This document shows positions 1 through 8,127 of a stretch of DNA of 64,000 nucleotides, piece after piece (position 1 is the first letter of the stretch; every line of letters starts with the position of its first letter). The DNA is from an uncultured Eubacteriales bacterium (GTDB lineage Bacteria; Bacillota; Clostridia; Oscillospirales; CAG-382). The notes beneath the pieces are model-generated. The model saw nothing but the letters and a program-made list of their open reading frames with translations. It was not told where the DNA came from and did no database searches. The position numbers were made by a program, and so were the translations under genes. The stretch is from assembly GCA_934479825.1 (NCBI GenBank), contig CAKSOW010000007.1:43966-107965 (forward strand), in the 5' to 3' direction.

Positions 1-128
1 AAGGAGCGATAGTCGGAATTCGGCTCAATGAGCCACTGATAAGACCAAGCCGCACTTGCCGTAAGAGCGAAACATACAAGCCAAAAACAGATACAGACGG
101 AAATCGGGAAAAATCGGAAACGTTTCAT
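1..128 (-). CDS. Secreted or membrane protein, N-terminal part only (runs off the window)
   Basis: A minus-strand reading frame starts with ATG at 128-126 and stays open to the window edge, giving 42 codons. AGGAA lies about 6 bases before the ATG. The protein begins MKRFRFFPISVCICFWLVCF and continues ALTASA-AWSYQW, a basic start, a hydrophobic core and an AxA-type signal peptidase I site near residue 26. It is therefore probably exported. It follows parA on the same strand with about 60 bases between. Too little is visible to name a family, and nothing supports parB at this place. Confidence 0.6.
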   Translation of the reverse strand, partial: MKRFRFFPISVCICFWLVCFALTASAAWSYQWLIEPNSDYRS

Positions 129-189
129 AAGAATTCCTCACTTTCAACTTTTTACCGGTTTGCGTTCAACTGTTAGACGCATTATGTAC

Positions 190-966
190 TTATTTTGTTC
201 CGCAACGTTTTGCAAGTTCTTTGGCAATTTCTAAGTAAGCTGCCGCTCCTTTGGAATGTTTGTCGAAATAGACGGCCGGCATTCCGAAACTGGGCGCTTC
301 CGAAAGGCGCACGTTGCGCGGTACGGGCGTTGTGAAAAGTTTCCCGGGAAAGTGTTTTTTGATTTCTTCAAGCACCTGTACCGATAAGTTCAGTCTGCCG
401 TCGAACATGGCAATGACTACGCCGACCAAATCCAAGCGCGGATTGTATAGCCTTTTTATCTGCGAAATGGTGAGCGTCAGCTGGCTCAACCCTTCAAGCG
501 CGAAGTATTCGCACTGCATGGGAACGACCACGCCGTCGGCGGCGCTTAAAGCGTTAATGGTGAGAAGTCCGAGCGAGGGGGGGCAGTCGATCAGAATATA
601 ATCGTAGTCGGCACGCAGCGTGTCGAGTGCATTTTTGAGCTTGTATTGGCGATCCTTGACATCGACAAGTTCCAATTCCGCACCGGCCAGCGATATTTCC
701 GACGGCAGTACATCAAGGTTATCAAAAGCCGTCTTGACGATACAGCCGTAGGGATTGGCGCCCATGATCAAGTCATAGGCCGAGTTGTCCTCGGTTTTTT
801 CGGCTCCCACGCCGCTGGTGGCATTGCCCTGAGGGTCAAAATCCACAAGCAATACTTTGTGCCCGAGTATGCCGAGAGACGCGGCTAAGTTTACGGCGGA
901 GGTTGTTTTTCCGACGCCGCCTTTTTGGTTGGCAAAGGCGAGAACCGTGCAGGGGGTTGAAGTCAT
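190..966 (-). CDS. parA: ParA/Soj-type chromosome-partitioning ATPase
   Basis: A 258-residue P-loop ATPase of the ParA/MinD superfamily. Near the N-terminus it has the deviant Walker A motif KGGVGKTT (residues 15-22) with the signature lysine. The switch region VLLVDFDPQGN and the Walker B strand YILIDCPPSLG follow. ParA binds DNA as an ATP dimer and is moved by ParB-parS complexes in chromosome segregation and origin control. The ATG at 966 is preferred because GGAGA sits 6-7 bases before it. An in-frame ATG at 972 would place the ribosome site too close. It lies 13 bases after gdpP and is probably co-transcribed with it. No parB is visible, so the role as chromosomal Soj is inferred from length (about 250-260 residues) and context. 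Confidence 0.9.
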   Translation of the reverse strand: MTSTPCTVLAFANQKGGVGKTTSAVNLAASLGILGHKVLLVDFDPQGNATSGVGAEKTEDNSAYDLIMGANPYGCIVKTAFDNLDVLPSEISLAGAELELVDVKDRQYKLKNALDTLRADYDYILIDCPPSLGLLTINALSAADGVVVPMQCEYFALEGLSQLTLTISQIKRLYNPRLDLVGVVIAMFDGRLNLSVQVLEEIKKHFPGKLFTTPVPRNVRLSEAPSFGMPAVYFDKHSKGAAAYLEIAKELAKRCGTK

Positions 967-979
967 AGGCATTCTCCGT

Positions 980-2986
980 TTAGTTTTTGTTGCAAGCTTC
1001 GTTATAATGGTTGTCAATGGCTTGCTTTAATTGTTTCAAGGCGTCGGGAAGTGTGGTGTCGTTTAATTGGACGCCGGCCGCGTCATAATGACCGCCGCCG
1101 CCGAGGGCTTCGGTGATAAGCTGAACGTTGACCGTCCCGTCTGAGCGCGCAGAAATGTGTACATTGCCATCGATACGGCATAAAACGAACGACGCGCACA
1201 CGTTTTCCACCGTGAGCAAACGGTCGGCCGCCTTGGAGGCGGCAATCTTATCCTTTAAATCAGAATCCTTTTCACTGACCGAAATGGCGATTTTGTCTTT
1301 ATAGATATGGATGTTGTTTTCAAACACTGTTTCGCGCATGAAATCGCCGACCGAAGTGTCGAAAAGCTTTGTGGCAGCATAGGGTTCAGCGCCCTCACTT
1401 CGTAAGTACAGCGCCGCGCCGAACGTTTTCACACCGGTGTTTTTGGTAAACTGTTTGGTATCGAGAATGATGCCGGCAAAGAGCAGATTGGCTTCGGGGC
1501 GGGTGAGGGTTCCGGGAGGGGTAGCCTGTTCGAGAATCTCGCACATCAGTTCCGAAACCGAGGACGCGGCCGGTTCAATGTAGGCGATTTTCGGGGGATT
1601 GATGAATTCGCCGGTCTTGCGGTGGTGGTCGATGACTACAAAGGAGCTTGCCGATTCATACAGTTCGGGAAGCTCAAAGAACGGCGGATTGTTCACGTCG
1701 CAAACAACCAACAGCGTGTCCGAACGAATCAGCTCATGCGCCATTTCGCGGTCGATGAACAATTCATCATATTCGCCTGCCTGAAAACGCATGCTTTCAA
1801 ATATTTTCTTCAAGTTGAAATCGTGAATGTTGACAACGACATTGACCGGCGTTCCGAGAAATTTTGCCATGCGCGAAACGGCTACGCATGAGGCGATCGA
1901 GTCATGGTCGGCGTATTTGTGCCCCATGACGATGACGTTTCCGCTTTTTTTGATAAGGCCGACCAATTCATTGGCAATCACGCGTGAACGGACCTTGGTT
2001 TTCTTCTGTACCGATTTGGAGCGGCCGCCATAATATTCGACACTGCTTTCGCTTTTCACGACCGCCTGGTCGCCGCCGCGCTGTAAAGCAAGGTCAAGAG
2101 CGCTGCGCGCCGCGCTCTCTTTTTCAGCAAGCGTGCCGCTGATCTTGGATACGCCGATTGAGGCCGTAAAGGGCATGGTGATGTTGTCGATCTCAATTTC
2201 GCGGATCTTATCGAGAATATCAAAACGACTCTCGTCAAGTTTTTCAAAATGCCGCTGTTCAAAGATGATGATAAACTTGTCCTTGTCGTATTCCTTTAAA
2301 ATGCCGCCTAAGGAGGCAGTCCATGCGTCAAGCGTACTGCCGATGAGGGCAAGCGCGGTGCGCTGTTTATCCTGAATGAACTGAACGGCCTCGGAAAAGT
2401 TGTCGATTACGACGAACGCAACCATGACTGATTTCATTTCCAACTCTTTCTTCAAAGCGGTTAATTCGGTCGTGTCCTCCCAGACGGTAATACAGTGTCC
2501 CTTTCCGACGCTCTGCGTCTTGTAACAGCTGACATTGTAATTTACACCGCGGAAAGAAACCGGAATCGGTTCGCCCGTGTCGCGGAACAGCCGCGCTGCG
2601 CTGAGCGACGGACTGAAATGTTCCGACAGCTTTTTGCCGTACAGCGTTGTTTTTTCGCCGGCCGCCGCCAAAAAAGCTTTGTTGTACCAGACGATCTCAC
2701 CCGTCTCACCGACAATGACCACCGGCGAGGCAAACGATGTGACAAAATTGAGCGTTAAGCCGGACAACATCGGGCCGTCCTTGGTCATGCCGCTTTTTTT
2801 GATTTCGCGCCATACGAAAACCAAGTGAATGATCAAATAGATTCCCGTAAAGACAAGACCTGCCGCACCAAGCGTTTTTTCTTGGCGCGCAAAGCAGGCG
2901 AGCGTGTACAGGATGAGAAGAACAAGTCCTGCAAACAGGCTTTTATGGGAACACAGCTTCTTTATATAGTCCTTGAAAGAAACCAT
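980..2986 (-). CDS. gdpP: Cyclic-di-AMP phosphodiesterase GdpP (YybT), DHH/DHHA1
   Basis: A 668-residue membrane protein with the full GdpP order: two N-terminal membrane helices (about residues 14-55), a PAS-like domain (about 70-165), a degenerate GGDEF domain (about 185-310, lacking a proper GGDEF signature) and a C-terminal DHH-DHHA1 phosphodiesterase. Metal and catalytic motifs are visible: MGHKYADHDSIAS, VCDVNNPPF, VIDHHRKT and GGGGHYDAAG near the end. GdpP hydrolyses c-di-AMP to pApA and so affects potassium balance, cell-wall stress and sporulation. Known family length is about 650-670. The start is preceded by AAGGAGG. It lies 28 bases after the yybS-like gene, the conserved Firmicutes arrangement. 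Confidence 0.95.
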   Translation of the reverse strand: MVSFKDYIKKLCSHKSLFAGLVLLILYTLACFARQEKTLGAAGLVFTGIYLIIHLVFVWREIKKSGMTKDGPMLSGLTLNFVTSFASPVVIVGETGEIVWYNKAFLAAAGEKTTLYGKKLSEHFSPSLSAARLFRDTGEPIPVSFRGVNYNVSCYKTQSVGKGHCITVWEDTTELTALKKELEMKSVMVAFVVIDNFSEAVQFIQDKQRTALALIGSTLDAWTASLGGILKEYDKDKFIIIFEQRHFEKLDESRFDILDKIREIEIDNITMPFTASIGVSKISGTLAEKESAARSALDLALQRGGDQAVVKSESSVEYYGGRSKSVQKKTKVRSRVIANELVGLIKKSGNVIVMGHKYADHDSIASCVAVSRMAKFLGTPVNVVVNIHDFNLKKIFESMRFQAGEYDELFIDREMAHELIRSDTLLVVCDVNNPPFFELPELYESASSFVVIDHHRKTGEFINPPKIAYIEPAASSVSELMCEILEQATPPGTLTRPEANLLFAGIILDTKQFTKNTGVKTFGAALYLRSEGAEPYAATKLFDTSVGDFMRETVFENNIHIYKDKIAISVSEKDSDLKDKIAASKAADRLLTVENVCASFVLCRIDGNVHISARSDGTVNVQLITEALGGGGHYDAAGVQLNDTTLPDALKQLKQAIDNHYNEACNKN

Positions 2987-3014
2987 GATAAAACCTCCTT
3001 AGAGAGTGTTGCTT

Positions 3015-4139
3015 TCAGATGTCGCCGCCGCTTAACTTGTCGCGAAGATTCGCGCTTAGCTGCGAGGACGCACCGACAAAGGCAAGAAAGGTAAAAATCA
3101 GACCGCCAAGCCCGAGAAGCATGCCCAAAAGCGGAAATGCAACAGCTAAAAGAGCGATACTGCCGGCACGGCTTTTTAATTTTTTGCATAAAAAAGTATA
3201 CAAAAAGCGAATGCCGATCCACGCAAACGGATAGGTTAAGATAGCCGAAAGATTCATGAACGCGACAAATAAGGCGCTGTCGGACGCGGTGAAACTGGTA
3301 ATCAAATAGATGCCGTATGAAACGTAAAACATCACAACACTGCCGCTTGACAGGGAAAAACGCCCGTTGCCGGCAAAATCAAGCTTCTTTTCGGCATGCA
3401 GGGCGTGTGCTGTGGGCTTATAGAAAAGAAGTGTCAAAGCGGCGGCAATCATGCTGAAACATACCGCGAACGACGGCAACGACAGCCGAACCGACACGAC
3501 CAAGGTTGGCTCAAAATCTTTCATGGCCTGTATGGTCTCGGCACTTTGAGCAGATCTTGCCGTAAGCGTTCCTTGTGAACTCGTGTTTTCTAATATGGCC
3601 GAATAGAATTTCCCGACATAAGCGGCTAAATCGTTGACGCCCTTTTCTAAAACTTCAAGGTTGAATGCCCCATAAAGTTGAATTAAGAGAAAAACGACAT
3701 GCGAGGCAAGAAAAAGCGTATATACCGCGCAAAGCACGGCAAAAGCCACGCTTTTGGTCGAACCCTGACGGAGGCAGACGTAAAGCGCAAGCCCCGTGAG
3801 CAAAGCAAAAATTAAATTTGTGAAGCTTTGTACCGTATTCAACGTAAAACCGTCGGCAAAAAAAGCGCGTGCCAAAAGACTTATCGCACATACGACCGGA
3901 GGCACCGGCGTAAAGCGGACGTCGTTGGTCGCAAGAAGGAGCGCATACAGCGCGCAAAAGGCGGTAAGAACAAAAAGCCCCGGTAGATCCAATAACGGAA
4001 AAAGCGACAGATGCGTTACATATAAGAGCGCGACACAGGCCAAAAGACAGCTGATATACGGCGGCTTTTCGCCCGCATGCGGCATGGTTCCCGGTTGGTC
4101 TTGCAAATAGGACACCCCTTTTTGAATCATTTTGGACAA
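3015..4139 (-). CDS. YybS-like polytopic membrane protein (DUF2232)
   Basis: About 374 residues, with roughly eight strongly hydrophobic stretches (for example LLACVALLYVTHLSLFPLL and GSIALLAVAFPLLGMLLGLG) and a charged C-terminus. Position directly before gdpP, length and topology match the YybS/DUF2232 family. Its function is unknown, though it has been suggested to be a transporter-like partner of nearby genes. The frame can start at TTG 4139 (GGAG about 4-5 bases upstream) or ATG 4130 (about 12 bases); the choice is uncertain. A near-consensus promoter at 4170-4198 probably drives yybS-gdpP-parA. Confidence 0.75.
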   Translation of the reverse strand: MSKMIQKGVSYLQDQPGTMPHAGEKPPYISCLLACVALLYVTHLSLFPLLDLPGLFVLTAFCALYALLLATNDVRFTPVPPVVCAISLLARAFFADGFTLNTVQSFTNLIFALLTGLALYVCLRQGSTKSVAFAVLCAVYTLFLASHVVFLLIQLYGAFNLEVLEKGVNDLAAYVGKFYSAILENTSSQGTLTARSAQSAETIQAMKDFEPTLVVSVRLSLPSFAVCFSMIAAALTLLFYKPTAHALHAEKKLDFAGNGRFSLSSGSVVMFYVSYGIYLITSFTASDSALFVAFMNLSAILTYPFAWIGIRFLYTFLCKKLKSRAGSIALLAVAFPLLGMLLGLGGLIFTFLAFVGASSQLSANLRDKLSGGDI

Positions 4140-4169
4140 AAATCTCCATTTTTATTATTATACAGTATC

Positions 4170-4198
4170 AGTATACCACATCAGAGACTATTTTGCAA
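4170..4198 (-). promoter_or_regulatory. Sigma-A-type promoter for yybS-gdpP-parA
   Basis: Read on the minus strand: -35 TTGCAA (4198-4193), a 17-base spacer, and -10 TATACT (4175-4170). It lies about 30 bases before the start of the yybS-like gene. Confidence 0.6.
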
Positions 4199-4215
4199 GA
4201 CTTTTGAAAAATAGG

Positions 4216-4259
4216 CAAAAAAAGCCTCCGGAAAAATCAAAAATCGGTTTTTCCGGAGG
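4216..4259 (-). terminator. Intrinsic terminator of sipL
   Basis: Twelve-base arms CCTCCGGAAAAA (4225-4236 on plus) and TTTTTCCGGAGG (4248-4259) enclose a short loop. On the minus strand the stem is followed by a run of seven T. It lies about 50 bases after the sipL stop. Confidence 0.85.
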
Positions 4260-4310
4260 GAAAACATAGGCGCGGCGCAAAACAAAGTTTTACGCCGCGC
4301 TTTGTACCGG

Positions 4311-5879
4311 TCAATCCGTCGTTTGCGGTGTATCGCCGCACGGAATCACGACCGTTTTGCGGTTTGGCGGCAGTGAATCGCCCCCAAACCCGTTGGTGCG
4401 GCGCAGAGTCTCCTGCGGAATCTCGTACTTCTTGGCGATATCCCACAGGTTCTCCTCTTTTTCAGGATAATAGATGATATATTCAGCTTTGCAGAGCGGT
4501 TTCGGCTCGTCGTAGTGAATGTCCGCGCGGTCAATGGCTGTGATTTTTTCACGGTTTAAGCAAATGCCGGTCGTTTCGGTGTCGGCTGTGAGAAGAATTT
4601 CGCCGTCGCGCAGGACTGCATTGCAGTTTTTGCACTCGGTATTCAAAAGATACCGCTTTTCCGGAGTCATGTCACGCACACTTTCCAAGGGCAGATGAAT
4701 ATTGAAAACAGCGGAAGTACCGACGGTTTCTGCTTTTTCGTTGGCGCCAAGAACCCATGCGAAAGCGCGGCCGGTCATGGTGAGTTTCCCGTCGGACAGT
4801 TCCGGCGTCAGGGGTTCGAGGCGGATTCCGGCATCGGTGATTTCGGTAAAGCCCTCTCGGTCGGCACGCAAGGACTGCTCCAAGCGGCCATGTTCGCTCA
4901 CGGTCTGACCGGAGCTGTCAAAGGAATACGTGTTTTTTCCAAAATCGCATTCATAGGCCGGCGAAAAACCATCGTCGAAATAGGTGATTTCCGTCTGATC
5001 GAACAGGTCGGCAAAGACTTTATAGCCGAGAGAAACATGAATGACGCGGTTTTCGCCGTAGGCATCAAAAGAAGAACCGGCTTCCATGCCCTCAGGGCGG
5101 ATTTTTCCGATTACGGTCTGACCGTGATGCGCGTCCGGCGAGGGAATCTCTCCCTCAAACGGCAGTTCCTTGGTGAGATAGACATATTCCGCATTCTGCG
5201 CATCGGGCGCACTTTCAGCACGGTAGGTGCACTTGAACAGAACCCGGCCGTTATACCGGATATTTTCGTCTGTCGGAGCAATGTCGTCCAACGAAAAAGC
5301 AGCTGTATAATCGACAATGTCAGCAATCGGCGCAAGCCCCCCGTCAAGGACGATGTCCTCTTTCAGTTCTTCCGGTTCACTTTGCATTTTTTTGTGTACG
5401 GTGCAGAGGGCGGTGCAGGGACGAAGTTCCGTTTCGCCTTCCTCCGGCGAAAGCAGCGAAATTTCCCCGATATCGGTCACGCTCACACATAAAGCAAGTC
5501 CTAAGGTTATGCTCACGGAACGCGGATTTTTTGGCTTTGCGGCGGCCGAGAGAATACAGCCGCTTTCTTCGATGACCGGCGTTCCGACGGTTTCCGGCAT
5601 TTTGGACGCGTCAAAGGTGTGCTCAAATTCATTCGGAAACACCGCGCATTTGAGAAATCCCTGCTTTTCGTCGTTATATAGTAAGCGCGTGTTTGTTTTT
5701 CCCTTTACGGTGATATGTCCGTCAGAGAGCGTTGAAGAAAGTGCATAAACATCCGCATCGGTACGGATGATCTTTCCGATTCCGGGGAGATATTCGGGGA
5801 GCGCCGCTTCAAATTCCAGCGGAATTTCCGCTTTGTCGTTGAACGTGACGCTGCATAAGGGGAAAGTGTACGGTTCCAT
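4311..5879 (-). CDS. sipL: SipL-like spore protein: DUF3794 repeats plus C-terminal LysM
   Basis: A 522-residue protein without a signal peptide. Most of it consists of beta-rich DUF3794-type segments (such as the region with TRLLYNDEKQG, and again IHVSLGYKVF). The last 50 residues form a LysM domain with IIYYPEKEENLWDIAKKYEI and TLRRTNGFGGDSLPPNRKTV. In Clostridioides, SipL binds SpoIVA and is needed for coat assembly around the forespore. The frame is open further upstream, but ATG 5879 is chosen because AAGGAG lies 8 bases before it and the extension overlaps spoVM in another frame. The SpoVM-like peptide gene immediately upstream fits well, since SpoVM anchors SpoIVA at the forespore membrane. 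The SipL name rests on domain order and this context; a general DUF3794/LysM coat protein is the alternative. Confidence 0.78.
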   Translation of the reverse strand: MEPYTFPLCSVTFNDKAEIPLEFEAALPEYLPGIGKIIRTDADVYALSSTLSDGHITVKGKTNTRLLYNDEKQGFLKCAVFPNEFEHTFDASKMPETVGTPVIEESGCILSAAAKPKNPRSVSITLGLALCVSVTDIGEISLLSPEEGETELRPCTALCTVHKKMQSEPEELKEDIVLDGGLAPIADIVDYTAAFSLDDIAPTDENIRYNGRVLFKCTYRAESAPDAQNAEYVYLTKELPFEGEIPSPDAHHGQTVIGKIRPEGMEAGSSFDAYGENRVIHVSLGYKVFADLFDQTEITYFDDGFSPAYECDFGKNTYSFDSSGQTVSEHGRLEQSLRADREGFTEITDAGIRLEPLTPELSDGKLTMTGRAFAWVLGANEKAETVGTSAVFNIHLPLESVRDMTPEKRYLLNTECKNCNAVLRDGEILLTADTETTGICLNREKITAIDRADIHYDEPKPLCKAEYIIYYPEKEENLWDIAKKYEIPQETLRRTNGFGGDSLPPNRKTVVIPCGDTPQTTD

Positions 5880-5884
5880 AAATA

Positions 5885-5943
5885 AAACTCCTTTGCCTGT
5901 GTTTTCTTTAATAAAACATATGCAAAGGAGTTTAAGGGTATGA
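5885..5943 (-). promoter_or_regulatory. Inverted repeat that buries the sipL ribosome site
   Basis: The 12-base arms AAACTCCTTTGC (5885-5896) and GCAAAGGAGTTT (5932-5943) are perfect complements around a 35-base loop. In the minus-strand mRNA the downstream arm contains the AAGGAG ribosome site of sipL, 8 bases before its ATG. The hairpin could limit sipL translation after spoVM. It might also act as a weak terminator, because TTTTATTT follows the stem. Confidence 0.5.
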
Positions 5944-5962
5944 CTGGGCACAGCTTTCCGGG

Positions 5963-6040
5963 CTATCTTTTTTTGTCGCGTAGGAATAAACGTAAAAAAG
6001 GTTTCAAAAAACGCGGCGGTTTCAATAATACGATTTTCAT
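5963..6040 (-). CDS. spoVM: SpoVM-like 25-residue forespore membrane peptide
   Basis: A 26-codon gene below usual size cut-offs. ATG at 6040, preceded by AAAGGAAG at good spacing; TAG at 5963. The peptide begins MKIVLLKPPRFLKPFLRLFL and ends RDKKR. Recalled against Bacillus subtilis SpoVM (26 residues), the pattern M-K then K7, P9, basic residue 10, F11, L12 and R17 is kept, including the proline important for recognising membrane curvature. SpoVM inserts into the convex outer forespore membrane and recruits SpoIVA, the base of the spore coat. The gene directly precedes sipL, whose product binds SpoIVA in clostridia. The match comes from memory of the reference sequence, not a search. A chance ORF is unlikely given ribosome site, pattern and neighbour. 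Confidence 0.82.
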   Translation of the reverse strand: MKIVLLKPPRFLKPFLRLFLRDKKR

Positions 6041-6074
6041 ACAATCTTCCTTTCGTTGCGCAAGAACATTGCCT

Positions 6075-6233
6075 TTATTTGCATTTTAAGGCGAGAAATC
6101 CGGCAAGAATCAAGAGAATTGCCTCTATACAGACCAATAGGACCGGCGGCAGGAAACAGGCGACAAGGATTCCAAGTCCGATGCAGAGAACGCCGACGCC
6201 GATAAGTGCGGATAGCGCTGTGAATTTTTTCAT
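6075..6233 (-). CDS. Small membrane protein, 52 residues, unknown
   Basis: ATG 6233 to TAA 6075. The product begins MKKFTALSALIGVGVLCIGL and is almost wholly hydrophobic: two adjoining membrane segments (about residues 5-28 and 31-48) with PP between, ending ALKCK. The ribosome site is weak (GGCAGG about 8 bases upstream). It lies 34 bases before spoVM on the same strand and is probably co-transcribed with it. I do not recognise a family. Given its neighbours it may be a sporulation membrane peptide, which is inference only. Confidence 0.55.
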   Translation of the reverse strand: MKKFTALSALIGVGVLCIGLGILVACFLPPVLLVCIEAILLILAGFLALKCK

Positions 6234-6450
6234 GTACTTCGCCTGCCTTTTGTAAAAAATCGGTCAAAGGATTTCACTCTCGGTGTAGTATATGCACGCG
6301 GTGTGAAAGTTGCCACTGTGAGTTGTGAAAATTTGGGCTTTGGCTAAGATTTTTTTGCGAAAATTCCTTTTTTCTTGACTTTTCCTTTCATTTATTGTAC
6401 TCTTATAAGGAAAGAATGTAAGCTTGAAAAGGAAGAAAGGAAGTCGTAGT

Positions 6451-7404
6451 ATGCTTATCGGAGTGGATATCGGCGGCACAAAGTGCGCTTGTGTTGCGGC
6501 AAGCCAAAAGGAAAACGGCGTGGAAATTTTAGCGCGTGAAGCCTTTGAAACCGCCGGAAATACGCCGGACGAGGTGTTGGAACGTTTTGACGGCCTTATT
6601 TGTCGTTTTACGGAACAATATGAGCCGTGTAAAGCCATCGGCATCAGTTGCGGCGGACCGCTTGACAGTGAAAAAGGCGTGATCCTGTCTCCGCCGAACC
6701 TGCCGGGCTGGGATAATATCGAAATCACAAAACATTTTACAGAGCGTTTCGGCGTTCCGGCGCGCCTGATCAACGACGCAAACGCCTCGGCGCTTGCTGA
6801 ATGGAAATACGGTGCAGGCGTCGGGACCAAGAACATGATCTTTTTAACGTTCGGCACCGGGCTTGGGGCAGGTTTAATTTTAAACGGCGCCTTGTATGAA
6901 GGAACAAACGGCATGGCAGGCGAGGTCGGCCATATGCGCCTTGCACCGTTCGGACCGTCCGGCTATGGCAAATGCGGCTCATTCGAGGGCTTTTGCAGTG
7001 GCGGAGGTTTAGCGGAATTGGCCAGAGGACTAGCAAGAGAAGCTTTACAGCGCGGAGAGACGGTATCGTTTGTGCCGGGAAACGATCTGAAAAATGCAGC
7101 AATCACGGCCAAAAGTGTGGCGCAAGCCGCACGTGAGGGCGATCGGGTGGCGCTTGAAACATTCCGGCTCTGCGGTGAAAAGCTCGGAGAGGGGCTTTCG
7201 CTACTCATCGACCTCTTTAATCCGGAAGTCATTGTCATTGGCAGTATTTTTGCAAGATGTCAGGATCTGCTGTGGAAACACGCGCAGAATGTCATTTGTA
7301 CCGAAGCGTTGAGCCAAAGCGCAGAAGTTTGTAAGGTCGTTCCGGCAAAGCTTGGCGAGCAGATCGGCGATTATGCCGCGCTTGCGGCGGCGTCGGAGGC
7401 ATAA
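6451..7404 (+). CDS. ROK-family sugar kinase
   Basis: A 317-residue ROK kinase, predicted to phosphorylate a hexose or amino sugar with ATP. Visible motifs are the N-terminal phosphate loop GVDIGGTKCA, the catalytic aspartate region LINDANASALAEW, the ATP motif FLTFGTGLGAG, and EGTNGMAGEVGHM. The zinc motif is unusual, reading GKCGSFEGFCSGG where the family norm is C-x-CGxxGCxE. ATG 6451 is chosen because AGGAAG sits about 7 bases before it and the ROK fold begins immediately; the frame is open from 6424. It is followed after 19 bases by an SIS isomerase. Glucokinase, ManNAc kinase and fructokinase cannot be told apart here. Confidence 0.88.
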   Translation: MLIGVDIGGTKCACVAASQKENGVEILAREAFETAGNTPDEVLERFDGLICRFTEQYEPCKAIGISCGGPLDSEKGVILSPPNLPGWDNIEITKHFTERFGVPARLINDANASALAEWKYGAGVGTKNMIFLTFGTGLGAGLILNGALYEGTNGMAGEVGHMRLAPFGPSGYGKCGSFEGFCSGGGLAELARGLAREALQRGETVSFVPGNDLKNAAITAKSVAQAAREGDRVALETFRLCGEKLGEGLSLLIDLFNPEVIVIGSIFARCQDLLWKHAQNVICTEALSQSAEVCKVVPAKLGEQIGDYAALAAASEA

Positions 7405-7423
7405 TAATATTAGGAAAGAGAGA

Positions 7424-8059
7424 ATGATTATGAGAATAAACGATTTGACTGCACGGTATCCGGCGCTTGCCGTATGTGCGGATTCAATTGAAAAGGCTGT
7501 GGAGTTACTCTATACGCGAACTGTTTCGGACGGAAAAATTCTGCTTTGCGGCAATGGCGGAAGCGCCGCCGACTGTGACCACATTGTCGGCGAATTGATG
7601 AAAGGATTTCTCTCTCGTCGGCCGCTTAAAGAGGCGGACAAGGCGCGTTTCGCGTCCGGCGCGTTTGCCGAACGGGGAAAGGAGATAGCCGACGCATTGC
7701 AATACGCGATCCCTGCCATTTCGCTTTGTGCACACAGCGCCGTGCTTACGGCGTTTGCCAACGATGTCCGGCCGGACGCCGTTTTTGCGCAGCTTATGTA
7801 TGGCTACGGTACACAACGCGATACGGCGTTTTGCTTATCGACCTCGGGCAATTCCGTCAATGTCGTGAATGCCGCTCTTGCCGCAAAGGCACGCGGAATG
7901 GCGGTAGTGTCGATGACGGGGGAAAAGGCGGCGGCGTTAGATAAAGTGAGCGATGTTGTTATCAAAGTCCCCGAAACAGAGACTTATAAAATTCAAGAAC
8001 TGCATTTGCCGGTATATCATTATATCTGTGCTGTGTTAGAAGAAAAGTTTTTCGGTTGA
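7424..8059 (+). CDS. SIS-domain phosphosugar isomerase, GmhA-like
   Basis: About 211 residues with one SIS domain. GKILLCGNGGSAADCDHIVG and later FCLSTSGNSVNVVNAALAAK form the phosphosugar-binding loops. A glutamate follows in GELMKGF, and IQELHLPVYHYI near the C-terminus matches the catalytic histidine region of sedoheptulose-7-phosphate isomerase (GmhA). Start is ATG 7424 or ATG 7430; AGGAAAG at 7412-7418 favours the first. It is probably an operon with the ROK kinase. No other heptose pathway gene is present, so the substrate may be another sugar phosphate. Confidence 0.8.
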   Translation: MIMRINDLTARYPALAVCADSIEKAVELLYTRTVSDGKILLCGNGGSAADCDHIVGELMKGFLSRRPLKEADKARFASGAFAERGKEIADALQYAIPAISLCAHSAVLTAFANDVRPDAVFAQLMYGYGTQRDTAFCLSTSGNSVNVVNAALAAKARGMAVVSMTGEKAAALDKVSDVVIKVPETETYKIQELHLPVYHYICAVLEEKFFG

Positions 8060-8066
8060 ACGGGAC

Positions 8067-8095
8067 TTGCAATTTTTCTCAAAAACCTGTATAAT
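8067..8095 (+). promoter_or_regulatory. Sigma-A-type promoter of the WYL regulator
   Basis: TTGCAA (8067-8072), a 17-base spacer, and consensus TATAAT (8090-8095), 32 bases before the start codon. Confidence 0.75.
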
Positions 8096-8127
8096 GAGAA
8101 AAAGTATTCGCATAAGGACGTGAAATC

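Noticed and set aside
573..579. Run of seven G inside parA as a second contingency tract
   Set aside because: It encodes the conserved DCPPSLG motif in an intact frame, so the run is explained by the protein.
5880..6044. Upstream extension of the sipL frame by 55 codons
   Set aside because: It would overlap spoVM in another frame and leave a well-placed AAGGAG before ATG 5879 unused; the extension sequence is not protein-like.
6037..6267. 76-codon minus-strand frame
   Set aside because: It overlaps the hydrophobic 52-residue gene in another frame, is rich in Arg, and has no ribosome site.
6287..6294. CATATACT resembling a sigma-E -10 before the spoVM group
   Set aside because: No matching -35 with an ATA core at the right distance was found.
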